A stretch of 64,000 nucleotides of DNA from Georgenia satyanarayanai (GTDB taxonomy: Bacteria > Actinomycetota > Actinomycetes > Actinomycetales > Actinomycetaceae): assembly GCF_009193135.1 (NCBI RefSeq), contig NZ_VUKC01000001.1, positions 372,001 to 436,000 of the forward strand, written 5' to 3'. The position numbers and the translations under genes were made by a program. This document shows positions 19,514 through 28,556 of this stretch, one piece after another (position 1 is the first letter of the stretch; every line of letters begins with the position of its first letter). The notes beneath the pieces were generated by a model that searched no databases, had not been told where the DNA came from, and was given only the letters and a program-made list of their open reading frames with translations.

Positions 19514-19519
19514 TAGGCT
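19514..19519 (+). promoter_or_regulatory. -10 element (TAGGCT) placing argS on a leaderless transcript
   Basis: TAGGCT ends 6 nt before the GTG at 19526 and no ribosome site lies between, the geometry expected for leaderless mRNA in actinobacteria. Confidence 0.55.
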
Positions 19520-19525
19520 TGTTCG

Positions 19526-21175
19526 GTGACTCCGACCGAACTCGCCGCGCTCATCCGCTCCTGCCTCCTCGACGCCGTCGCCGACGGCACCCTGGCCCTG
19601 TCCGCCGAGGAGATCGGCGAGGTCAAGGTCGAGCGTCCGCGCCAGCGGGAGCACGGGGACTGGGCGACGAACGTCGCGATGCAGCTGGCGAAGAGGGCGG
19701 GCACCAACCCGCGCGCCCTCGCCGAGGTGCTCGCCGAGCGCCTCGGCGGCGCAGCGGGTGTCTCCGCGGCGTCGGTGGCGGGCCCCGGCTTCCTCAACAT
19801 CCGCCTCGAGGCCGGCGCCGCCGGTGCGCTCGCCCGCTCGATCCTCGAGGCGGGGGAGTCCTACGGCCGCAACGAGGCGCTCGCCGGCCACGCCGTCAAC
19901 CTCGAGTTCGTCTCGGCCAACCCCACCGGCCCGCTCCACATCGGCCACACCCGCTGGGCCGCGCTCGGTGACGCCCTCGTCCGGCTGCTGCGCGCCTCCG
20001 GTGCGGAGGTCACCCCCGAGTACTACATCAACGACGCCGGTGCGCAGATGGACAAGTTCGGCGCCTCGGTCCTGGCCCGGGCCGCCGGCACGGAGGTCCC
20101 CGAGGACGGGTACCGCGGTGAGTACGTCACCCAGCTCGCCCAGAAGGTGCTCGCCGAGCGCCCCGACCTCCTCGACCTGCCGCAGGACGAGGCCGTCGCC
20201 GTGGCCCGCGAGACCGGCTACCGCCTCCAGCTCGCCGAGATCCAGCAGGTCCTCGCCGAGTTCGAGGTGCACTTCGACGTCTACTTCTCCGAGCGCGAGC
20301 TCCACGGCAGCGGCGCCGTCGAGACCGCCGTCGCCCGCCTGCGCGAGCAGGGGCACGTCTTCGACGCCGACGGCGCCGTGTGGCTGCGCACGACCGACTT
20401 CGGGGACGACAAGGACCGCGTCCTCATCCGCGCCGACGGGACGCCCACCTACTTCGCCGCGGACGCCGCGTACTACCTGTCGAAGAAGGACCGTGGCTTC
20501 CCCGAGAAGATCTACCTCCTCGGCGCCGACCACCACGGCTACGTCAACCGGCTCAAGGCCATCGCCGCCTGCGCGGGCGACGACCCCGAGGTCAACATCG
20601 AGGTCCTCATCGGCCAGCTCGTGTCCGTGGCGGGGGCGCGGCTGAGCAAGCGCGCGGGCAACATCATCGAGCTGAGCGACCTCATCGAGTGGATCGGCAC
20701 CGACCCGGTCCGCTACACCCTCGCGCGCTTCCCCGCGGACTCCCCGCTGAGCCTCGACGGGGAGAAGCTCCGCGAGAAGAACATGGACAACCCCGTGTAC
20801 TACGTGCAGTACGCGCACGCCCGCATCCGCAACGTCAGCCGCAACGCCGCCCAGCACGGCGTGCGTCGTGAGGACGCCTTCGACCCCACGCTCATCGGCA
20901 CCGAGGCGGACAGCGTCCTGCTCGGCCACCTCGCCGGCTTCCCGGAGATGGTCGCCCGCGCCGCACGCCTGCGCGAGCCGCACCGGGTGGCCCGCTACCT
21001 CGAGGACCTCGCCTCGGCGTACCACAAGTGGTACGACCAGAGCCGCGTGTCCCCGCGGGGGGAGGACCCGGTCGAGGACGTCCACCGCACCCGGCTGTGG
21101 CTCAACGACGCCACCGGCCAGGTCATCGCCAACGGTCTCCACCTGCTCGGCGTCTCCGCCCCGGAGCGGATGTGA
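19526..21175 (+). CDS. argS: arginyl-tRNA synthetase
   Basis: 549 aa class I synthetase charging tRNA-Arg. An N-terminal additional domain (about 1-95, with PRQREHGDWATNVAMQLAK) precedes the catalytic Rossmann fold with the HIGH-type motif PLHIGHTRW (about 132) and the KMSKS equivalent RLSKRAGN (about 372); the C-terminal DALR anticodon domain (about 425-549) ends in ASAYHKWYD and the family-typical C-terminus. GTG start, probably leaderless. It overlaps lysA by ATGTGA, the usual actinobacterial argS-lysA order. Confidence 0.97.
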   Translation: MTPTELAALIRSCLLDAVADGTLALSAEEIGEVKVERPRQREHGDWATNVAMQLAKRAGTNPRALAEVLAERLGGAAGVSAASVAGPGFLNIRLEAGAAGALARSILEAGESYGRNEALAGHAVNLEFVSANPTGPLHIGHTRWAALGDALVRLLRASGAEVTPEYYINDAGAQMDKFGASVLARAAGTEVPEDGYRGEYVTQLAQKVLAERPDLLDLPQDEAVAVARETGYRLQLAEIQQVLAEFEVHFDVYFSERELHGSGAVETAVARLREQGHVFDADGAVWLRTTDFGDDKDRVLIRADGTPTYFAADAAYYLSKKDRGFPEKIYLLGADHHGYVNRLKAIAACAGDDPEVNIEVLIGQLVSVAGARLSKRAGNIIELSDLIEWIGTDPVRYTLARFPADSPLSLDGEKLREKNMDNPVYYVQYAHARIRNVSRNAAQHGVRREDAFDPTLIGTEADSVLLGHLAGFPEMVARAARLREPHRVARYLEDLASAYHKWYDQSRVSPRGEDPVEDVHRTRLWLNDATGQVIANGLHLLGVSAPERM

Positions 21176-22536
21176 ACGCCCCGGCGCCCGAGCCGTCCGC
21201 CGAGGATCCGCGCAGCCCGTGGGCGGGATCGGTCCGACGCACCGCCGACGGCAGCCTCGAGGTGGGCGGCCTGGACGTGCGTGACATCGCCGCGGAGCAC
21301 CGCACCCCCGTCTACGTCCTGGACGAGGCGGACCTGCGCGGCCGCGCCCGCGCCTTCGTCACCGCCTTCACCGAGGCCTTCGCCGACCTCGCCGGTGCCG
21401 ACGTCTACTACGCGAGCAAGGCCTTCGCGTCCGTCGCGGTCGACCGCTGGGTGTCCGAGGAGGGCATGCACGTGGACGTCTCCACGGGCGGCGAGCTCGC
21501 CGTGGCACTGCGCGCCGGGGTGCCGGGGGACAGGATCGCGCTGCACGGCAACAACAAGTCCGACGCCGAGCTGGAGCGGGCCGTGCGCGCCGGGGTGGGG
21601 CGCATCGTCGTCGACTCCCTCTCGGAGGTCGAGCACCTCGCCGACCTGGCCGGGCGGCTCGACCTGCCCGCGCCCGTGATGGTCCGGGTGACCACCGGCG
21701 TGCACGCCGGCGGCCACGACTTCATCGCCACCGCCCACGAGGACCAGAAGTTCGGCCTGTCCCTCACCAGCGGCGCCGCGCGTGCCGCCGTCGACGCCGT
21801 CCTCGCCCGTCCCGAGCTCACCCTCCTGGGCCTGCACTCCCACATCGGCTCCCAGATCCTCGACCTGTCCGGGTTCGAGGTCGCCGCCGGCGCGCTCCTG
21901 CGCCTGCGCGCCGAGGTCGCCGCCGAGAGCGGCACGCTCATGCCGGAGGTCGACCTCGGCGGTGGCTACGGCATCTCCTACACCGGCGCCGACCTCCCGC
22001 CCACGCCCGCGCAGATCGCCCCCGCGCTCGCCGGCGTCGTGCGCCGCCTGTGCGCCGAGCTCGGCACCCCGCCGCCGCGGGTGTCGGTCGAGCCGGGCCG
22101 CGCCGTCGTCGGCCCGGCCGGGCTCACCCTCTACCGGGTCGGCACGGTCAAGCCGGTGACGACGGAGGAGGGGACCGAGCGCCGCTACGTCTCCGTCGAC
22201 GGCGGGATGAGCGACAACATCCGCACCGCCCTCTACGACGCCGCCTACACCGCCGCCGTCGCGAGCCGCCGCAGCGCGGCCCCCGCCGTCGCCTCCCGGG
22301 TCGTGGGCAAGCACTGCGAGAGCGGCGACATCGTCGTACGTGACGTCCTCCTCCCCGACGACGTCACGGCCGGGGACCTGCTCGCCGTGCCCGCCACCGG
22401 CGCCTACGGGCGCTCGATGGCGTCGAACTACAACCTCCTCCCGCGGCCGGGGGTGCTGGCGGTGCGCGACGGGCAGGCCCGGTACATCGTGCGCCCCGAG
22501 ACCGAGGACGACCTCCTCGCCCTCGACGTCGGCTGA
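21172..22536 (+). CDS. lysA: diaminopimelate decarboxylase
   Basis: 454 aa PLP enzyme making L-lysine from meso-diaminopimelate, also drawing on the peptidoglycan precursor pool. The PLP Lys is in VYYASKAF (about residue 83); the Gly-rich phosphate loop is DLGGGYGISYTG; VSVEPGRAVVG and KHCESGDIV carry substrate/dimer residues. The GTG at 21172 overlaps the argS stop; the frame continues upstream to 21028 inside argS. Length is near the family norm. Confidence 0.97.
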   Translation: MNAPAPEPSAEDPRSPWAGSVRRTADGSLEVGGLDVRDIAAEHRTPVYVLDEADLRGRARAFVTAFTEAFADLAGADVYYASKAFASVAVDRWVSEEGMHVDVSTGGELAVALRAGVPGDRIALHGNNKSDAELERAVRAGVGRIVVDSLSEVEHLADLAGRLDLPAPVMVRVTTGVHAGGHDFIATAHEDQKFGLSLTSGAARAAVDAVLARPELTLLGLHSHIGSQILDLSGFEVAAGALLRLRAEVAAESGTLMPEVDLGGGYGISYTGADLPPTPAQIAPALAGVVRRLCAELGTPPPRVSVEPGRAVVGPAGLTLYRVGTVKPVTTEEGTERRYVSVDGGMSDNIRTALYDAAYTAAVASRRSAAPAVASRVVGKHCESGDIVVRDVLLPDDVTAGDLLAVPATGAYGRSMASNYNLLPRPGVLAVRDGQARYIVRPETEDDLLALDVG

Positions 22537-22552
22537 CAGCACGTGGACGCGT

Positions 22553-22574
22553 GGCGGGCGCCCTGGGCGCCGCC
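22553..22574 (+). terminator. short hairpin between lysA and hom
   Basis: GGC-G-GGCGCC pairs with GGCGCC-GCC around a CTG loop, with one bulged G. It sits 17 nt after the lysA stop, just upstream of the hom -10 element. Confidence 0.45.
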
Positions 22575-22576
22575 CG

Positions 22577-22582
22577 TATCCT
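22577..22582 (+). promoter_or_regulatory. -10 element (TATCCT) for hom-thrC-thrB
   Basis: TATCCT lies 29 nt before the ATG at 22612, with GGAG at 22602-22605 as ribosome site. Confidence 0.5.
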
Positions 22583-22611
22583 GACCGCGGCACCGAGGAT
22601 TGGAGTTGTCG

Positions 22612-23913
22612 ATGAGTGAGCGGGCGCTACGCGTCGCCGTGCTCGGCTGTGGGACCGTGGGCACCGAGGTGGTGCGGCTGCTGACCGAGCAGGCCGACGA
22701 CCTCACCGCTCGGACCGGTGCCCGGCTCGAGGTCGTGGGCATCGCGGTGCGGGACACCTCCGTGCCCCGCGCCGACGTCGTCGACACCCGGCTGCTCACC
22801 ACCGACGCGTCGGGACTCGTCCGTCGCGCCGACCTCGTCGTCGAGCTCATGGGCGGCATCGAGCCGGCGCGCAGCCTCGTCCTCGAGGCGATCGAGGCGG
22901 GCGCCGGTGTCGTCACCGCGAACAAGGCCCTGCTCGCCGCCCACGGTCCCGAGCTCTACGAGGCCGCCGAGGAACGCGGCGTCGACCTGTACTTCGAGGC
23001 CGCCGTCGCCGGCGCCGTCCCGGTCGTGCGCGGGGTGCGGGAGTCCTTCGCCGGGGACCACGTGCGGCGTGTCGTCGGCATCGTCAACGGCACGACGAAC
23101 TTCATCCTCGACGAGATGACCGCCCGCGGCGTCGGCTTCGGCGAGGCCCTCGCGGACGCGCAGGCCCTGGGCTACGCGGAGGCCGACCCCACCGCGGACA
23201 TCGACGGCCACGACGCCGCCGCGAAGATCGCCATCCTCGCCTCCCTCGCGTTCCACACCCGGGTGAGCATCGAGGACGTCCCCGTCGAGGGGATCCGCTA
23301 CGTCACCGCGGCGGACGTCGAGGCCGCCACCCGCGGCCACCACGTCATCAAGCTCCTCGCCGTCGCCGAGCGGCGCACCACCGAGGACGGCGAGGGCATC
23401 ACGGTGCGGGTCCACCCCGCGCTGCTGCCCCTCGAGCACCCGCTGGCCGCCGTCCACGGCGCCTACAACGCCGTCGTCGTCGACACCGAGGCCGCCGGCC
23501 GGCTCATGTTCTACGGGCAGGGCGCCGGCGGCGCGCCGACGGCGTCCGCCGTGCTGGGCGACCTCGTGGCGGCCGGGCGCAACCGCGTCTCCGGTGGGCG
23601 CGGGCCCGCCGAGTCGCGGTACGCGGACCTGCCGCTCCTCGGCGCCGACCAGGTGACGACGCAGTTCCAGCTGCGCCTCGAGGTCGCCGACGTGCCCGGG
23701 GTGCTCGCCCAGATCGCCGGCACCTTCGGGGAGAAGGGCCTGTCGATCATGACCGTGACGCAGGAGCAGGTGCAGGCCACCGACGGCGCCGCCGTGCTCG
23801 TCGTCGTCACGCACCGCGCCAGCGAGGCTGCGCTGGCAGCGACGGCCGACGCCGTCGCCCGCATTCCGTCGGTCAAGCGCGTGCTGGCCGTGACCAGGGT
23901 GGAGGACGTCTGA
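22612..23913 (+). CDS. hom: homoserine dehydrogenase
   Basis: 433 aa; reduces aspartate semialdehyde to homoserine with NAD(P)H. An N-terminal Rossmann motif [11 protein letters not shown] (about 8-18), the catalytic domain with [14 protein letters not shown] and [20 protein letters not shown], and a C-terminal ACT domain (about 355-433, [20 protein letters not shown]) that in this family gives threonine feedback inhibition. The ATG at 22612 is preferred to the TTG at 22600 because it has a well-placed GGAG. First gene of hom-thrC-thrB. Confidence 0.97.
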   Translation: MSERALRVAVLGCGTVGTEVVRLLTEQADDLTARTGARLEVVGIAVRDTSVPRADVVDTRLLTTDASGLVRRADLVVELMGGIEPARSLVLEAIEAGAGVVTANKALLAAHGPELYEAAEERGVDLYFEAAVAGAVPVVRGVRESFAGDHVRRVVGIVNGTTNFILDEMTARGVGFGEALADAQALGYAEADPTADIDGHDAAAKIAILASLAFHTRVSIEDVPVEGIRYVTAADVEAATRGHHVIKLLAVAERRTTEDGEGITVRVHPALLPLEHPLAAVHGAYNAVVVDTEAAGRLMFYGQGAGGAPTASAVLGDLVAAGRNRVSGGRGPAESRYADLPLLGADQVTTQFQLRLEVADVPGVLAQIAGTFGEKGLSIMTVTQEQVQATDGAAVLVVVTHRASEAALAATADAVARIPSVKRVLAVTRVEDV

Positions 23914-24989
23914 TGGCGCACCAGTGGCGAGGCGTGATCACCGAGTACGCCGACCGGCTGCCGATCGAGCCCGGGGACCCCGTCGTCACCCTCGGTGAGG
24001 GCGGCACGCCGCTCGTCGCGGCGCCCGTGCTCAGCGAGCGCGTCGGCGCGCAGGTCCACGTCAAGGTCGAGGGTGCCAACCCGACCGGCTCCTTCAAGGA
24101 CCGCGGCATGACGATGGCGATGTCGAAGGTCGCCGCGACCGACACCGAGATGGTCGTGTGCGCCTCCACCGGCAACACCTCCGCCTCCGCCGCCGCCTAC
24201 GCCGTGCGCGCCGGCCTGCGCTGCGCCGTCGTGCTGCCCGCCGGGAAGATCGCCGCCGGCAAGCTCGCCCAGGCGATCGTCCACGGCGCGGAGCTCGTGG
24301 CCGTGGACGGCAACTTCGACGACTGCCTGCGCATCGTCCGCACGCTGGCCGAGGACTACCCGGTCGCGCTCGTCAACTCCGTCAACCCGTTCCGGCTCCA
24401 GGGGCAGAAGACCGCGGCCTTCGAGGTCGTCGACGCCCTCGGGGACGCCCCGGACATCCACGTCCTGCCGGTCGGCAACGCGGGGAACATCTCGGCCTAC
24501 TGGATGGGCTACCGCGAGTACGCGACCGACGCCCCGGGCCTCCCGGCGCGCGCCACCCGCACCCCGCGGATGTGGGGCGTGCAGGCCGAGGGCGCCGCTC
24601 CCTTCGTCAAGGGGGCGCCCGTCGAGCACCCCGAGACGGTCGCGACGGCAATCCGTATCGGCAACCCGGCCTCGTGGACGCTGGCGGAGGCCGCGCGCGA
24701 CGAGTCCGGCGGCTGGATCGACGCCGTGAGCGACGCCCAGATCCTCGACGCGCAGGCACTGCTCGCCCGCGAGGTCGGCGTCTTCGTCGAGCCGGCGTCG
24801 GCCGCGAGCGTCGCCGGGCTGCTCCAGGCCGCCGAGCGGGGCCTGGTCCCGGCCGGCGCGACGATCGTGTGCACGGTGACCGGCAACGGTCTCAAGGACA
24901 CCGCCACCGCCCTCGGCAACGCGGACATCGACCCCGAGGTCGTCGCGCCGCGGGCCGCGGCCACGGCGGCCGCCCTCGGGCTCGCGTGA
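23913..24989 (+). CDS. thrC: threonine synthase
   Basis: 358 aa PLP enzyme converting O-phosphohomoserine to threonine. The PLP Lys is in [10 protein letters not shown] (about residue 62); the substrate loop [15 protein letters not shown] and the phosphate-binding [11 protein letters not shown] are present. The ATG overlaps the hom stop by one base (TGATG), so the genes are coupled. Confidence 0.97.
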   Translation: MAHQWRGVITEYADRLPIEPGDPVVTLGEGGTPLVAAPVLSERVGAQVHVKVEGANPTGSFKDRGMTMAMSKVAATDTEMVVCASTGNTSASAAAYAVRAGLRCAVVLPAGKIAAGKLAQAIVHGAELVAVDGNFDDCLRIVRTLAEDYPVALVNSVNPFRLQGQKTAAFEVVDALGDAPDIHVLPVGNAGNISAYWMGYREYATDAPGLPARATRTPRMWGVQAEGAAPFVKGAPVEHPETVATAIRIGNPASWTLAEAARDESGGWIDAVSDAQILDAQALLAREVGVFVEPASAASVAGLLQAAERGLVPAGATIVCTVTGNGLKDTATALGNADIDPEVVAPRAAATAAALGLA

Positions 24990-24991
24990 CG

Positions 24992-25888
24992 ATGGGCCGG
25001 CTCGCGCACGACACGGTGCGGGTGCAGGTCCCCGCCACCAGCGCCAACCTCGGGCCCGGCTTCGACGCGCTGGGCCTGGCGATCGACGTCGTCGACGACA
25101 TCGCCGTGCGCGCGACGACCGGCCTCACCCAGGTGACCGTGACCGGCAGCGGCGCCGGCTCGCTGCCCGAGGGGGAGAACCACCTCGTCGTCCGCGCTGT
25201 CCGCGCGGCGCTCGACCACGCCGGCGCCCCGCAGGCCGGCCTCGAGCTGCGCTGCCACAACCGCATCCCGCACGGGCGCGGGCTGGGCTCCTCGGCGGCC
25301 GCCGTCGTCGGCGGGCTCGTCGCGGCGCGTGGCCTCGTCGCGGACCCCGAGGCGCTGGACGACGACACCGTGCTCGCGCTCGCCACCGAGTTCGAGGGGC
25401 ACCCGGACAACGCGGCGCCCGCGATCCTCGGCGGCGCGACCGTCGCCTGGTCCGAGGGCACGCGCCCACGTGCAGCGCGCCTGCGGGTGGGGGAGCACGT
25501 GCGTCCTACGGTCCTCGTCCCGCCGGGGGAGCTGCTCACCGGCACGGCCCGCTCGGTGCTCCCGCGGCAGGTGCCCCACGAGGACGGCGCGTTCAACGCC
25601 GGGCGGGCGGCGCTGCTCGTCCTCGCGCTCGCCGAGCGTCCCGACCTGCTCCTGCCGGCCACCGAGGACCGCCTCCACCAGCGCCAGCGCGCGGTGGTCA
25701 TGGAGGAGTCGCTGCGCGTCATCGACACGCTGCGCGAGCTCGGGCTGCCCGCCGTCGTCTCCGGGGCGGGGCCCAGCGTCCTCACGCTCACCCGTGCCGA
25801 CAACGCCCACGTCGCGGCCTTCACCCGGCACGGCTGGCGGGTGCTCACGCCCGCGGTCACGCACGGCGCCCGGCTCGTCACCACCTGA
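24992..25888 (+). CDS. thrB: homoserine kinase
   Basis: 298 aa GHMP-family kinase phosphorylating homoserine for ThrC. Motifs: substrate motif VPATSANLGPGFDALGLA (about 12-29), ATP loop GRGLGSSAAAVV, and the C-terminal GAGPSVLTL. Two starts are possible: ATG at 24992, or GTG at 24986 overlapping the thrC stop as GTGA. The difference is two residues. Last gene of the threonine operon. Confidence 0.96.
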   Translation: MGRLAHDTVRVQVPATSANLGPGFDALGLAIDVVDDIAVRATTGLTQVTVTGSGAGSLPEGENHLVVRAVRAALDHAGAPQAGLELRCHNRIPHGRGLGSSAAAVVGGLVAARGLVADPEALDDDTVLALATEFEGHPDNAAPAILGGATVAWSEGTRPRAARLRVGEHVRPTVLVPPGELLTGTARSVLPRQVPHEDGAFNAGRAALLVLALAERPDLLLPATEDRLHQRQRAVVMEESLRVIDTLRELGLPAVVSGAGPSVLTLTRADNAHVAAFTRHGWRVLTPAVTHGARLVTT

Positions 25889-26132
25889 CCCCGGCGCACG
25901 GGCCGGGTCTGGCCGTGCGTGTCCCGCCGGCCGCGGGACCCCGGCTGCTACACTGGACGCGCCTCGGCGCCGTCGAGCTGTGATCCCACGCGGGTGTCCA
26001 GCTGCAGGGCCGCGGCACCCTCCCCCCGATCTTCTTCCGCGGTCTGCGGTCATGGTCGTGCGGAGTCACCACCCCGGACGTCGTCCGGGCTCGCCCGGCC
26101 TCAGGTCGTTGGGGCCCGAGGGAAGGAACCTC
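25889..26132 (+). promoter_or_regulatory. rho leader region
   Basis: The 244-nt gap holds a -10 element TACACT at 25949-25954 and then a leader of about 170 nt before the rho GTG. The leader is C/T-rich in its first half (CACCCTCCCCCC near 26020), which would suit Rho binding and autoregulation; the -35 is not clear. From about 26050 the leader is open in the rho frame, so an upstream in-frame start (ATG at 26052) cannot be wholly excluded. Confidence 0.45.
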
Positions 26133-28058
26133 GTGACAGAACAGCTTGACGCCACCGCGGCCCGCACCGCCGGTGGCTCGCTGAGCACCATGAAGCTGGC
26201 CGAGCTGCAGTCGCTCGCCGCCGGCATGGGACTCAGGGGCACCACGCGGATGCGCAAGAGCGACCTCGTCGCCGCTATCCGTGACGCCCGCGGGAGCTCG
26301 AGCGGCGCAGGTGCCGCCGGGTCCGCCGCCGCCGCGACCGAAGCCCCTGCCGCCGCGGAGGCGCCCAACGCGCCGGCCGAGGCGCCCGCTGACGCACCGG
26401 CGCCGCGGCGCGGCCGCAGCCGCCGGGTGTCCGCCGAGGCCGGCCAGCCCCGCGCGGGGCAGACCCCCGAGCAGCCCGCCCTCCCCGTGGCCGAGGCCAC
26501 CGAGGAAGACGGCGAGCGGCAGCGCCCGCCCCGCCGCGACCGCGGCGAGCAGCGTGAGCGGGCGCAGGACCGTGCCGAGCAGCGTGAGCGCGCGCAGGAC
26601 CGTGCCGAGCAGCGTGAGCGCGCGCAGGACGAGCGGCGTGAGCGCACCGAGCAGCAGCCCGAGCAGCCGGCGGGCCGCCAGCAGCGCGAGCCGGTCGACC
26701 GCGAGCGCGCCGTCAAGGCTCTCGAGGCGATCGAGCTGCCCGCCCCGCGGGACGAGATCGACGAGCGCCGTGAGGACGCCCGCCGTGGCGAGCAGCGTCG
26801 CGTCGAGCCGGAGACCGACCGCAGCGGCCGTAACCGCCGTCGCAATCGGGACCGCAACCGCAAGCGCCGTCCCGGTGGGGGCGACCTGCCCGGCTTCGAC
26901 GAGCTCGAGGTCACCGAGGACGACGTCCTGCTCCCCGTCGCGGGGATCCTCGACATCCTCGACAACTACGCCTTCGTCCGCACGAGCGGCTACCTGCCCG
27001 GGCCCAACGACGTCTACGTCTCGCTCAACCAGGTGAAGAAGCACGGCCTGCGCCGCGGCGACGCCGTCACCGGTGCCGTCCGCCAGCCGCAGGACGAGCA
27101 GCAGCGCCAGAAGTTCAACGCGCTCGTCCGTCTCGACTCCGTCAACGGTGCGCCGGCCGACCGCGCGCGCCAGCGTCCGGAGTTCTCCAAGCTGACGCCG
27201 CTCTACCCCCAGGAGTCGCTGCGGCTGGAGACGAGCTCCTCGGCGATGACGGGCCGGATCGTCGACCTCGTCGCCCCGATCGGCAAGGGCCAGCGTGGCC
27301 TCATCGTCGCCCCGCCCAAGGCGGGCAAGACGATCGTCATGCAGCAGATGGCGAACGCGATCACGACGAACAACCCCGAGGTCCACCTCATGGTCGTGCT
27401 CGTGGACGAGCGGCCCGAAGAGGTCACCGACATGCAGCGCACGGTCAAGGGCGAGGTCATCGCCTCGACCTTCGACCGGCCGGCCTCGGACCACACGATC
27501 GTCGCCGAGCTCGCCATCGAGCGCGCCAAGCGTCTCGTCGAGCTGGGGCAGGACGTCGTCGTGCTCCTCGACTCCATCACCCGCCTGTCGCGCGCCTACA
27601 ACCTCGCCGCCCCCGCCTCGGGCCGGATCCTCTCCGGCGGCGTGGACGCCTCGGCGCTCTACCCGCCCAAGCGCTTCTTCGGCGCGGCCCGCAACATCGA
27701 GAACGGCGGCTCGCTCACCATCGTCGCCTCGGCCCTGGTGGAGACCGGCTCGAAGATGGACGAGGTGATCTTCGAGGAGTTCAAGGGCACCGGGAACATG
27801 GAGCTGCGCCTGTCGCGCTCCCTGGCCGACAGGCGCATCTTCCCGGCGGTGGACGTCAACGCGTCCGGCACCCGCCGCGAGGAGCTGCTCCTGGCCCCGG
27901 AGGAGCTGCGGATCGTGTGGAAGCTGCGGCGCGTGATGAGCGGGCTGGACCAGCAGCAGGCCGTCGAGCTGCTCCTCGGCAAGATGCGCGAGACGCGCTC
28001 GAACGCCGAGTTCCTGCTCACCGTGCAGAAGACCACACCCGGGATGGGCAACGACTGA
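26133..28058 (+). CDS. rho: transcription termination factor Rho
   Basis: 641 aa hexameric RNA-dependent helicase. It has the actinobacterial form: Rho_N domain (about 18-55, MKLAELQSLAAGMG), a long basic/acidic insertion (about 60-245) with RERAQDRAEQ repeats and an Arg/Asn-rich patch (NRRRNRDRNRKRR), then the cold-shock RNA-binding domain (about 255-330), and the ATPase core with Walker A APPKAGKT (about 391-398) and Walker B VVLLDSITRLSRAYN. The GTG at 26133 has GAAGGAA upstream. The insertion makes it longer than the 419-aa E. coli protein; such insertions in actinobacterial Rho are reported to add RNA binding. Confidence 0.97.
   Translation: MTEQLDATAARTAGGSLSTMKLAELQSLAAGMGLRGTTRMRKSDLVAAIRDARGSSSGAGAAGSAAAATEAPAAAEAPNAPAEAPADAPAPRRGRSRRVSAEAGQPRAGQTPEQPALPVAEATEEDGERQRPPRRDRGEQRERAQDRAEQRERAQDRAEQRERAQDERRERTEQQPEQPAGRQQREPVDRERAVKALEAIELPAPRDEIDERREDARRGEQRRVEPETDRSGRNRRRNRDRNRKRRPGGGDLPGFDELEVTEDDVLLPVAGILDILDNYAFVRTSGYLPGPNDVYVSLNQVKKHGLRRGDAVTGAVRQPQDEQQRQKFNALVRLDSVNGAPADRARQRPEFSKLTPLYPQESLRLETSSSAMTGRIVDLVAPIGKGQRGLIVAPPKAGKTIVMQQMANAITTNNPEVHLMVVLVDERPEEVTDMQRTVKGEVIASTFDRPASDHTIVAELAIERAKRLVELGQDVVVLLDSITRLSRAYNLAAPASGRILSGGVDASALYPPKRFFGAARNIENGGSLTIVASALVETGSKMDEVIFEEFKGTGNMELRLSRSLADRRIFPAVDVNASGTRREELLLAPEELRIVWKLRRVMSGLDQQQAVELLLGKMRETRSNAEFLLTVQKTTPGMGND
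26547..26630 (+). repeat. 30-bp tandem coding repeat in the Rho insertion
   Basis: Three units (26547-26576, 26577-26606, and a partial 26607-26630) nearly identical, encoding EQRERAQDRA. Likely a length-variable disordered segment. Confidence 0.9.
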
Positions 28059-28059
28059 C

Positions 28060-28090
28060 CCCACGAGCCCCTGGGCCGTGGGAAGATTTT
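28060..28090 (+). terminator. rho terminator
   Basis: CCCACG (28060-28065) pairs with CGTGGG (28077-28082), with an inner GCC/GGC stem, followed by a T run (28087-28090). It starts immediately after the rho stop. Confidence 0.6.
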
Positions 28091-28190
28091 CGCACGCCGC
28101 GGCGTTCTGCCACGATGGAACGTCGACTTCCGGTTCACGGCACGTACCGCGCGGGCCGACCCGGGAGCGAAGCACACCAAGGAGACACAC

Positions 28191-28400
28191 ATGAAGCAGG
28201 GCATCCACCCCGAGTACGTCACCACCACGGTGACGTGCACCTGTGGGAACACGTTCGAGACCCGCTCGACCGCCACCAGTGGCGCGATCCACGCTGACGT
28301 CTGCAGCGCCTGCCACCCGTTCTACACGGGCAAGCAGAAGATCCTCGACACCGGTGGTCGAGTCGCGCGCTTCGAGCAGCGGTACGGCAAGCGCAAGTAG
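28191..28400 (+). CDS. rpmE: 50S ribosomal protein L31
   Basis: 69 aa. Zn-binding (C+) form: CTC near residues 16-18 and CSAC near 38-41 supply four Cys ligands; the C-terminus [20 protein letters not shown] is the family signature. AAGGAG lies 8 nt before the ATG. C+ L31 can act as a zinc reserve replaced by a C- paralogue under zinc limitation; no such paralogue is in the window. Confidence 0.97.
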   Translation: MKQGIHPEYVTTTVTCTCGNTFETRSTATSGAIHADVCSACHPFYTGKQKILDTGGRVARFEQRYGKRK

Positions 28401-28409
28401 TGGTCGACC

Positions 28410-28438
28410 AGCGCCGGTGGGAGCATCCCACCGGCGCT
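28410..28438 (+). terminator. rpmE terminator
   Basis: Perfect 13-nt arms (28410-28422 and 28426-28438) around a 3-nt GCA loop, 9 nt after the rpmE stop. Confidence 0.85.
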
Positions 28439-28448
28439 GTCGTCTGCC

Positions 28449-28540
28449 CACCCCCAGACCACTACCTTCGCAACTGGTGGGTTGTCCGACGCAGGGAGCG
28501 CCCAGAGCGTCGCCCAGACCACCAAGTGCGACGTGGGGGG
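28449..28540. repeat. palindromic dispersed repeat, copy A (upstream of prfA)
   Basis: A 92-nt block bounded by CACCCCC and GTGGGGGG. Imperfect arms TCGCAACTGGTGG (28468-28480) and CCACCAAGTGCGA (28519-28531) pair with two mismatches across 38 nt. It aligns by eye with the block at 60037-60126, including the outer C/G tracts, the arm core and the shared TCCGACG and GCGTCG inner motifs. It ends just before the prfA ribosome site, so it could form structure in the prfA leader. Confidence 0.55.
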
Positions 28541-28556
28541 ACGGAGAGGAGCGAGC

